NCBI GenBank assembly: GCA_031290325.1 | Contig: JAITNU010000182.1 | Location: 1 to 10,875, forward strand | Origin: Treponema sp. | GTDB taxonomy: Bacteria; Spirochaetota; Spirochaetia; Treponematales; Breznakiellaceae | Direction of reading: 5' to 3' | Length of the DNA stretch: 10,875 nucleotides | Shown here: positions 1 through 5,555 of the stretch, piece by piece | Numbering within the stretch: position 1 is the stretch's first letter | Layout of the letters: each line of letters begins with the position of its first letter | Position numbers and translations under genes: made by a program | The notes under the pieces: generated by a model | What the model was told of the DNA's origin: nothing | Database searches by the model: none | What the model saw: the letters and a program-made list of their open reading frames with translations, nothing else

Positions 1-123
1 GGAGCCAAAAACTTCTGAATCGTAGCATACTTTGTAGATCACCACCCAATTTTAAGGGCTTGCGAGTCGCAAATTATTAAGAATAGCACCAAAAAGTGCA
101 ATAAAATGGCCATAATATCCTTC

Positions 124-150
124 TTGACAAAAAGAGTAAGAGAATATAAT
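124..150 (+). promoter_or_regulatory. Promoter of the retropepsin-like gene
   Basis: A perfect -35 hexamer TTGACA (124-129) and a perfect -10 hexamer TATAAT (145-150) are separated by 15 bp, slightly shorter than the usual 17 bp. A start site near 157 would give a leader of about 23 nt that contains the AGGAGG ribosome-binding site. Both hexamers match consensus and the site sits immediately before a gene, so a housekeeping sigma promoter is likely. The short spacer is the one weakness. Confidence 0.65.
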
Positions 151-179
151 ACTGTAAGCAATTTTTCAGGAGGCATACT

Positions 180-593
180 ATGGGCGAAGTTAAAGAGAAA
201 ATTACGCTGGTGAACACCATGGATGCGGGATATGCCTATGGCGGGTATATCAAAGAGACAGAAATCCGGCAATTGATTGTAGATGCGGTTGTTGATACCG
301 GGGCAATGAGCCTTGTCATCGACGAAAAAACATGCGCACGTTTGGGTCTTGCGATTGAGTCGGACAGTGAAGCGGTTCTAGCGGGAGGCGACCGGAAACC
401 AGGTAAAATTACAAAGCCTGTAACCATTCGTTGGAATGACCGCTTTACCACGAACCATGCCCTGGTTCTGCCCGGTACGGAAGAGATTCTTCTCGGCGTT
501 ATTCCTTTGGAAGACATGGATCTTAAAGTGAATCCCGTTGACCGTTGTCTTGAGGGTGTTCACGGTGATAGGTGGGTCCGCTACGTCCGGTAA
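180..593 (+). CDS. Retropepsin-like (clan AA) aspartic protease, single domain
   Basis: This 137-residue protein has the hallmark of retroviral-type aspartic proteases: the active-site triplet Asp-Thr-Gly at residues 39-41, preceded by a hydrophobic strand (VDAVVDTGAMSLVI) and followed by the usual Leu-Gly-Leu turn (55-57). A second typical element, LLGVIPLEDMDLKVNP (104-119), matches the hydrophobic-Gly segment near the end of the fold. One DTG per chain means it would have to act as a homodimer. There is no signal peptide or membrane segment, so it is probably cytoplasmic. The ATG start has an ideal AGGAGG (168-173) 6 nt upstream and a consensus promoter further up, so it is probably a monocistronic gene. 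It converges on the DUF3786 gene with an 18-bp gap. Small bacterial proteins of this type are widespread, but substrates are generally unknown, and some may be folds without proteolysis. The family call is firm; the biological role is not inferable. Confidence 0.85.
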   Translation: MGEVKEKITLVNTMDAGYAYGGYIKETEIRQLIVDAVVDTGAMSLVIDEKTCARLGLAIESDSEAVLAGGDRKPGKITKPVTIRWNDRFTTNHALVLPGTEEILLGVIPLEDMDLKVNPVDRCLEGVHGDRWVRYVR

Positions 594-611
594 TAGGATT
601 TTTAAATATTT

Positions 612-1238
612 TTATTCCTGTTCCCCAATAGCCGCAAGTCCTTCAATAAAACAAAAATGCAAAACAGCTAAGGGTTCAAATTTATAAAATTGTATCGCTG
701 TTTTATCATACAGTATTTGCAGTGTTGTAGGATACTCATCATCCCCTTCATAATACATTATTTTTATGGGGATTTTAGGCAATAGAGTATAGCTCCAAAC
801 ATATTGCCCTGCCCTTTTTTCTGTTTCAAATACCATGCCAAGCTTTTCCGCTATTCTGCAAAATTTTTTATAATCATTTCCATAGACTTTCCCAAGAGAG
901 TCCGGCCATGGGCTGCCATTACCAAATACCCCGCCAGAAAAATGTGTAAGTAAGCAGAAATCGTTCCCTGGCTCTAAATTCGCTTCTGACAAAAGATAAT
1001 AACCTAAAACACTTTTCAGATTGTAATCGTATCCTTCGGTTTTAGGTGTCCAGTCTATTTTTTGTTCAGTTAGTCCTATCCTATCTTTGGCTATTATGTA
1101 TGTTCTTTCCAGGAAATTAATCAATATATTATTTTGTGAAACTTGTTTTAACCCGAGTCTTTTTGAACTTTCATCAAAGTCACAATCTTGTAATAATTTT
1201 ATCACCCATTCGTATGTTACTTCATACCCCTTTTTCAT
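612..1238 (-). CDS. DUF3786 domain protein, AT-rich
   Basis: The 208-residue soluble protein resembles the DUF3786 family. The clearest match by eye is the C-terminal block 153-193 (LPKIPIKIMYYEGDDEYP, then ILYDKTAI and FEPLAVL), with the family's pattern of a hydrophobic strand, an acidic Gly-Asp-Asp-Glu turn and a Phe/Tyr-rich helix. The middle holds a GYYLLSEAN segment (79-87) and a Ser-Gly-Gly turn (101-103). No signal peptide, membrane span or catalytic motif is visible, and the family has no established function; members are often seen in anaerobes. The ATG has GAGGG (1246-1250) 7 nt upstream. The gene lies 46 bp downstream of tRNA-Ala on the same strand with no convincing promoter or terminator between them, so cotranscription with the tRNA is likely. 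Its base composition is far more AT-rich than cimA or uvrA (roughly a third GC by eye), which suggests later acquisition. The family assignment rests on recalled pattern, not a search. Confidence 0.7.
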   Translation of the reverse strand: MKKGYEVTYEWVIKLLQDCDFDESSKRLGLKQVSQNNILINFLERTYIIAKDRIGLTEQKIDWTPKTEGYDYNLKSVLGYYLLSEANLEPGNDFCLLTHFSGGVFGNGSPWPDSLGKVYGNDYKKFCRIAEKLGMVFETEKRAGQYVWSYTLLPKIPIKIMYYEGDDEYPTTLQILYDKTAIQFYKFEPLAVLHFCFIEGLAAIGEQE

Positions 1239-1284
1239 TGTTTTACCCTCTAAGGTTTAAAACCTCATACCAGAAAATTACCGA

Positions 1285-1358
1285 TGGAGGTGAGGGGAAT
1301 TGAACCCCTGACCTCTTGAATGCCATTCAAACGCTCTAGCCAACTGAGCTACACCCCC
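1285..1358 (-). tRNA. tRNA-Ala, anticodon GGC
   Basis: Read on the minus strand, a complete 74-nt cloverleaf folds. It has a 7-bp acceptor (GGGGGTG with CACCTCC), a 4-bp D stem with a 9-nt loop containing the GG pair, and a 5-bp anticodon stem TTTGA/TCAAG. The anticodon loop is ATGGCAT, the variable region has 5 nt, and the T arm is AGGGG-TTCAATT-CCCCT. The anticodon GGC is at 1322-1324 and reads the Ala codons GCC and GCU; GCC is abundant in the neighbouring GC-rich genes. The acceptor contains the G3:U70 wobble pair, the main identity element of alanyl-tRNA synthetase, and the discriminator is A. CCA is not encoded, since TCG follows the discriminator, so it must be added by nucleotidyltransferase. 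A near-consensus promoter lies just upstream. Confidence 0.97.
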
Positions 1359-1371
1359 AGTAATTAGTTAG

Positions 1372-1400
1372 AATATACCAACTTGAACGGATTATGTCAA
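1372..1400 (-). promoter_or_regulatory. Promoter of tRNA-Ala
   Basis: On the minus strand, TTGACA (1400-1395) and TATATT (1377-1372) are separated by exactly 17 bp. The -35 is perfect and the -10 matches five of six positions. Transcription would start about 7 nt after the -10, a few bases before the tRNA 5' end at 1358. Such short leaders are typical of tRNA genes. The same transcript can run on into the DUF3786 gene. Confidence 0.85.
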
Positions 1401-1432
1401 GCTAAATTTCACCTTCGACGCAACTTTTTTAG

Positions 1433-3628
1433 TCAAGAACCGGAGTTCCCAGAAGGAATGTCATCGTAGCGGCCTGAGTTGTTCCAGTAGGTGAGTCCAG
1501 GACTGCCGGCATCCCGGACCCCCTCGACCTCGCGGCGCACATAGTCCAGGTTGTAGTATTTGCGGTCATAGGACACGTTGAGGTAAAAAGCCTGCACGTA
1601 GGGCCGGACGACGATTTGATCCCGGCTGATCCGCTCGGTACGCTGGGTTCCCTGGTAGTAGATGCGGTAGGGGCGGAGTTCTGCCGGGGCCTGGGCGAGG
1701 AAGGCTTGTTCAAAATGGCTGGGATAGTACATGGGACAGATCACGTCCACGTAGGGGGCCAGGAGTTCCACCTCCTGACCGGTCCGGGCGCCGGTCCGGT
1801 ACCAGCCATTGGCCCCGTAAATATCAATGGAAATGGGGGCGTCCATCTGGGAACGGATATGCCGGAGGAACGACAGGAGGGCACTGTCCATGTCCATGCC
1901 GTTGTCCCGCCACCGGTACCGGGCATCCGGGAGGTTGACCCCGTCGGTGGGGAACCGGATGTAGTCAAACTGAATCTCGTCAAAGCCCCGCTCATGGAGT
2001 TCCCCGGCAATGGCGGCAATATAGTCCCAGACCTCTTCAGAATAGGGGTCTACCCAGCTTTCATCATAGTAGGTTCTGAGGATTTCATAGGCCGGATCAT
2101 CTGCAGGAAGTATCTGAACCAGGGGATTCTTGTCGGCGTCTGTCTTCTTTTGCCGCCGGTCGTAATAACCGGCCCAGGACTTATTGGTCCGGGAATCCCA
2201 CACGGCAAACTTTCCCCCTTCCTTTTTGGCCAATTCACCGTCCTTAAAAACCACGATCCGGGCCACCGTGTAGATGCCCCGTTCTTTCATGTTTTTGAGA
2301 AACCCTTCAAGCTCAATGGGCCTGAAGACCCGTCCCTTGGCGCTGATGGCGGGGTTGTTTGGGGTAAACCGGAGGCGGCCATAATCATCCTTCATGTCGA
2401 TGACCACCATGTTAAGGCCCCGCTGGGCAATCAGATCAAGATAGGGTTTCAGAGCGTTCTGGTCTCCGGCGTGGTTGACCGGCAGGTAGAGGCCCTCCCG
2501 GCCCTTGGCCACAGTGGTACGGAGCGTATCGGCGCTGTCCAGCAGCCAGAGTTCGGATAAATTGATATGCTCTGAGTAGGGGTTATAGCTATCTGCCCAG
2601 AAGAACAGGCAGGTTGGCTGTAGCCCCAGATTTTCCGTAAGCCCTGCGATGAATTCCAGCAGGTCCCAGCGTTGCCGGGGATAGGGTGGAATCGCCTGGG
2701 GACTTACCGCGGCTTCCTCTGCCGGGCTTTGGCGGTCCAATTCTACTACCCCGCCGTCCTGGACAAAACGAATAGTGTGCTTCCCTATATCCAGAGAATC
2801 CACAGTACCGAAATCACCCCCATCGGACCAGCGGGTAACGAAGCGCTTTCCCTTCCAGTCAAGCTGATACACCCGCTGGCGAAAGGTCTGGGCAGCGTAG
2901 ATGATCGGCATGACAGTCTCGCCAGGCTGTCCATCGGCGGTTTGGGGAAGTACCACGGCAATATCCGAAACCTCATCGGGGTTACCGGTGGTTTCAAGGT
3001 TCTCAATCCCGGTATTAAGTTCAAGCCACTTAGCGCCGGGAATATCGGCGTTGATATAATGGATACCGTAGAGGCTGTGAGAGAGGAAAACCGTCAATTC
3101 CGGCAGGTTTGCCACGGCAACGGCCTTGATGCCATTGGTCCGGTAGGCGGGCATGCCCAGGTTTACCCAGCCTCGGCCCTTATCCCGTGACAGGAACACC
3201 GCGTCCTTGATGGCGCATACCATGAGGTCCGGGTTGCCGGGGTGTATTTCCAGGTCCTTAAGCTCCTGCACCATGTAGATGAAGGACTTTTTCCCCTTTT
3301 CATAGACTTTGATGGTTTTTACCGGAAGCCCCTCGTTCCGCGCTTCCCAGTGGATCAAATCCGTGGAAACCAGGATCCCCTGGTCACTGAGCAGCGCCCA
3401 ATAGTCGCCGCTTCTGATTATCTTACGCACCGCGCCGCCTGACCACCGGAGCGAGAGGGTTCCGTTCCGATCCAGGCTGTATAAACCATCTCGGGTTCCG
3501 ATGAGCAGGGGCCATTCCCCCTGTGCAGCCTCGGTTTGGGCTGTTATGCAGGGAGTAACCAGTAACCAGAGGCAGATCATACCAGCGGATAGTTTTATCG
3601 GTAATGTAACCGGGAATTTAACCAGCAT
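1433..3628 (-). CDS. Secreted DUF4015-type putative glycoside hydrolase with propeller-like N-terminal half
   Basis: This 731-residue exported protein begins with a signal peptide: a Lys-containing n-region, a hydrophobic core at about 14-26, and possible cleavage after Ala30. A cysteine at 27 (VTPC) could be a relaxed spirochaetal lipobox, but Pro at -1 makes that doubtful. Residues about 40-300 look like repeated short beta strands with BNR-like turns (GTRDGLYSLDRNG, SRDKGRGW), suggesting a beta-propeller. Residues about 375-731 match the DUF4015 putative glycoside hydrolase TIM barrel. They include VIDMKDDYGRL (409-419), the family hallmark FDEIQFDYIRFPTDG (549-563) with acidic residues at a strand end, DVICPMYYPSHF (628-639) and the terminal WNNSGRY (715-721). 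The family is predicted to act on polysaccharides, but its substrate is unproven. The start ATG has no clear Shine-Dalgarno. Met17 would cut off the basic n-region, so the first ATG is preferred. The gene is divergent from cimA and stops 74 bp before the tRNA; I see no terminator hairpin after it. Confidence 0.85.
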   Translation of the reverse strand: MLVKFPVTLPIKLSAGMICLWLLVTPCITAQTEAAQGEWPLLIGTRDGLYSLDRNGTLSLRWSGGAVRKIIRSGDYWALLSDQGILVSTDLIHWEARNEGLPVKTIKVYEKGKKSFIYMVQELKDLEIHPGNPDLMVCAIKDAVFLSRDKGRGWVNLGMPAYRTNGIKAVAVANLPELTVFLSHSLYGIHYINADIPGAKWLELNTGIENLETTGNPDEVSDIAVVLPQTADGQPGETVMPIIYAAQTFRQRVYQLDWKGKRFVTRWSDGGDFGTVDSLDIGKHTIRFVQDGGVVELDRQSPAEEAAVSPQAIPPYPRQRWDLLEFIAGLTENLGLQPTCLFFWADSYNPYSEHINLSELWLLDSADTLRTTVAKGREGLYLPVNHAGDQNALKPYLDLIAQRGLNMVVIDMKDDYGRLRFTPNNPAISAKGRVFRPIELEGFLKNMKERGIYTVARIVVFKDGELAKKEGGKFAVWDSRTNKSWAGYYDRRQKKTDADKNPLVQILPADDPAYEILRTYYDESWVDPYSEEVWDYIAAIAGELHERGFDEIQFDYIRFPTDGVNLPDARYRWRDNGMDMDSALLSFLRHIRSQMDAPISIDIYGANGWYRTGARTGQEVELLAPYVDVICPMYYPSHFEQAFLAQAPAELRPYRIYYQGTQRTERISRDQIVVRPYVQAFYLNVSYDRKYYNLDYVRREVEGVRDAGSPGLTYWNNSGRYDDIPSGNSGS

Positions 3629-3825
3629 GGATAAAATTTTAACGTAAAAAGGGAAATGAGAAAAGGTCTGTTCGGGTATGAGTCTGATGAAGACGCGCCT
3701 GAATAATCGTGTTTAGTCTAGGGGGAGCACGGATTACCACTACTTTGCAAAATTCATGCCAAGTTTCCTCTTTAACCTGGGAATAATTTTAATATGCTCA
3801 CCCTGAAAGACTCATCATGGTGTTC

Positions 3826-3854
3826 TTGACGCTGGGGGCAAGTATTGAGATATT
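3826..3854 (+). promoter_or_regulatory. Candidate promoter of cimA
   Basis: TTGACG (3826-3831) and GATATT (3849-3854) are 17 bp apart; the hexamers match consensus at five and four positions. An alternative -10, TATTAT (3851-3856), has a 19-bp spacer. Initiation near 3861 would leave a leader of only about 17 nt carrying the AAGGA site, so no room remains for a leader-peptide attenuator of the kind seen before some branched-chain amino-acid genes. The rest of the 3629-3825 intergenic DNA shows no other convincing element. Confidence 0.45.
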
Positions 3855-3866
3855 ATTGCCAAAGTA

Positions 3867-3871
3867 AAGGA
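3867..3871 (+). promoter_or_regulatory. Ribosome-binding site that fixes the cimA start
   Basis: AAGGA lies 6 nt before the ATG at 3878. The reading frame stays open upstream to a TTG at 3845, but that start has no Shine-Dalgarno. The 11 residues it would add precede the conserved VEILDTTLRDG start of the family, so the ATG is preferred. Confidence 0.7.
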
Positions 3872-3877
3872 ACCTGT

Positions 3878-5512
3878 ATGAATAGCTCTGTAGAAATATT
3901 GGATACCACCCTCAGAGATGGCGCCCAGGGGAAGGGGATCACCTTTTCGGTCCAGGATAAACTCGCGGTGGTTAAGGCCCTGGATGAACTGGGGGTGTCC
4001 TTTATCGAGGCGGGGAATCCCGGGAGCAATCCCAAGGACATGGAATTTTTTCGCCTTGCCGCCGACCTCAAGCTGGAACATGCCCGGCTCTGCGCCTTTG
4101 GTTCTACCCGGAAGAAGGGGACACCTGTAGGGGAGGATCCCCTGATACGGAGCCTGCTTGAGGCGAATACCGAGGCAGTGGTGATCTTCGGGAAAAGCTG
4201 GGACCTCCACGTAACCGAGATACTCCGGGTGAGTCTTGAGGAGAATCTTGCCATGATCGCCGAGACCGTGGCGTTTCTTAAAGCCCAGGGCCGGCTGGTG
4301 ATCTACGACGCGGAACATTTCTTTGACGGACGCCTCGCCAATCCCGCTTATGCTCTGGCTACTGTTAAGGCCGCCCTGGATGCCGGGGCTGACCGGATCG
4401 TGCTCTGCGACACCAATGGCGGCACCTTCCCCGATGTTATCACCGAGGAACTTAAGGCTGTGATCGCCCTCCTCCCCCCAACACTAATGGATACGACGCC
4501 CCCTGACCCCGGTCCTTCTTCCCTCCTCGGGATTCATGCCCACAATGATGCGGATATGGCCAGCGCCAACACGGTGGCGGCGGTAAAGGCCGGATGCCGT
4601 CATGTTCAGGGCACCCTGCTTGGCTTTGGGGAGCGTTGCGGTAATACCAGTCTTGCGGTGGTGATCCCCAGCATAGAACTCAAGCTGGGGCTTCCCTGCC
4701 TTGGCGAGGGCCGCTTGGAACGGATCTCCAGGTTGAGCCGGAAGGTGGCGGAGATCGCCAATATCGCGGTACCTGATACCATGCCGTACATTGGTACCCA
4801 CGCCTTTTCCCACAAGGCGGGGATGCATGCCGATGGTATCCTCAAAACAAGCCGGTCTTTTGAACACATTGATCCCATCCAGGTGGGGAATGATCGACAT
4901 TTTCTGATGAGCGAAGTGGGGGGGCGTTCTGCCATTGCCGAACGGGCGAAGAAGATCGATCCCTCAATTACCAAGGAGCATCCTGTTACCGCGGCCCTGG
5001 CCTCGAAGCTGAAAACCCTGGAAGCCGAGGGATGGCAGTTTGAGGGGGCGGATGCCAGCTTTGAACTCCTGGTTCGCCGGGAACTGGGGAGGTACCAGCC
5101 CCTCTTCAGGATTGAGGCTTACCGGGTGGTGAGCGAGCATCCCACGGGGGAGACCATCGCCTGTTCCCATACCTGGGTCAAGGTCTGGGTGGACGGGCAG
5201 TACGAGATCGCTGCTGCCGAGGGGGATGGACCGGTGAACGCCCTGGATGGCGCCCTCCGCCGGGCACTCCAGCGCTTCTATCCTGAACTGGAACAGGTCC
5301 GGCTCTCGGATTACAAGGTCAGGGTCATCGACGGCACTGCCGCCACTGCCGCCCTGGTCCGGGTCCTCATCGAATCCACTGATGGCCGGAACCGCTGGAG
5401 TACCGTGGGGGTATCTGCGGACATTATCGACGCAAGCCGGGCCGCCTTGGTGGATTCCATCGAGTATAAGCTCATCGGTGATATTGAGCGGCGTTTTAAG
5501 GCCTACTTGTGA
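3878..5512 (+). CDS. cimA: (R)-citramalate synthase
   Basis: CimA condenses pyruvate with acetyl-CoA to (R)-citramalate, the first step of threonine-independent isoleucine synthesis. LeuCD and LeuB-type enzymes then yield 2-oxobutanoate. The 544-residue chain has the usual length and order. A TIM-barrel HMGL-like domain (about 5-275) has TLRDG (11-15) supplying the catalytic Arg and metal-binding Asp, the metal-ligand HAHND (220-224) and GFGERCGNTSL (249-259). Then come a linker with THAFSHKAGMHADG (307-320) and a C-terminal LeuA-type allosteric domain (about 393-544), the usual site of feedback inhibition by isoleucine in this family. The pattern GKSWDLHVTEIL (105-116) and YDAEHFFDG (143-151) favour the CimA/LeuA-like long subgroup over 2-isopropylmalate or homocitrate synthase. 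The enzyme is cytosolic. The gene is GC-rich like uvrA, which follows after 43 bp on the same strand, and it is divergent from the glycoside hydrolase gene. Confidence 0.93.
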   Translation: MNSSVEILDTTLRDGAQGKGITFSVQDKLAVVKALDELGVSFIEAGNPGSNPKDMEFFRLAADLKLEHARLCAFGSTRKKGTPVGEDPLIRSLLEANTEAVVIFGKSWDLHVTEILRVSLEENLAMIAETVAFLKAQGRLVIYDAEHFFDGRLANPAYALATVKAALDAGADRIVLCDTNGGTFPDVITEELKAVIALLPPTLMDTTPPDPGPSSLLGIHAHNDADMASANTVAAVKAGCRHVQGTLLGFGERCGNTSLAVVIPSIELKLGLPCLGEGRLERISRLSRKVAEIANIAVPDTMPYIGTHAFSHKAGMHADGILKTSRSFEHIDPIQVGNDRHFLMSEVGGRSAIAERAKKIDPSITKEHPVTAALASKLKTLEAEGWQFEGADASFELLVRRELGRYQPLFRIEAYRVVSEHPTGETIACSHTWVKVWVDGQYEIAAAEGDGPVNALDGALRRALQRFYPELEQVRLSDYKVRVIDGTAATAALVRVLIESTDGRNRWSTVGVSADIIDASRAALVDSIEYKLIGDIERRFKAYL

Positions 5513-5517
5513 TCTAC

Positions 5518-5547
5518 TTGTTTGACCTCATCCCCTCGGGTTATACT
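5518..5547 (+). promoter_or_regulatory. Candidate promoter of uvrA
   Basis: TATACT (5542-5547) is a good -10 hexamer ending 8 nt before the uvrA ATG. Upstream are TTGTTT (5518-5523, 18-bp spacer) and, overlapping it, TTGACC (5522-5527, only 14-bp spacer). A transcript from this -10 would begin at or within about 3 nt of the start codon, i.e. be leaderless. Without experimental start sites this is a candidate only. Confidence 0.35.
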
Positions 5548-5555
5548 CACGGGCT

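Noticed and set aside
1..45. Possible start of a divergent minus-strand gene at the left edge (GTG at 45 or 42, 15 open codons), and a plus-strand frame open from 3 to 80.
   Set aside because: Neither has a ribosome-binding site or recognisable residues, and both are too short at the edge to judge.
60..72. A 13-bp palindrome (TTGCGAGTCGCAA), followed by a small GCAC/GTGC hairpin at 86-99.
   Set aside because: Both are short and isolated, lie about 50 and 25 bp upstream of the -35, and have no second copy; chance is likely. They could be operators but nothing supports it.
1253..1265. Palindrome AGGTTTAAAACCT between tRNA-Ala and the DUF3786 gene.
   Set aside because: The loop would be too small for a stable hairpin and no T-tract follows, so it is not called a tRNA terminator.
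1616..2560. A long open frame on the plus strand (314 codons) opposite the glycoside hydrolase gene.
   Set aside because: It is a GC-rich antisense shadow with low-complexity Gly/Pro/Val content and no family resemblance; the minus-strand gene has signal peptide and conserved motifs.
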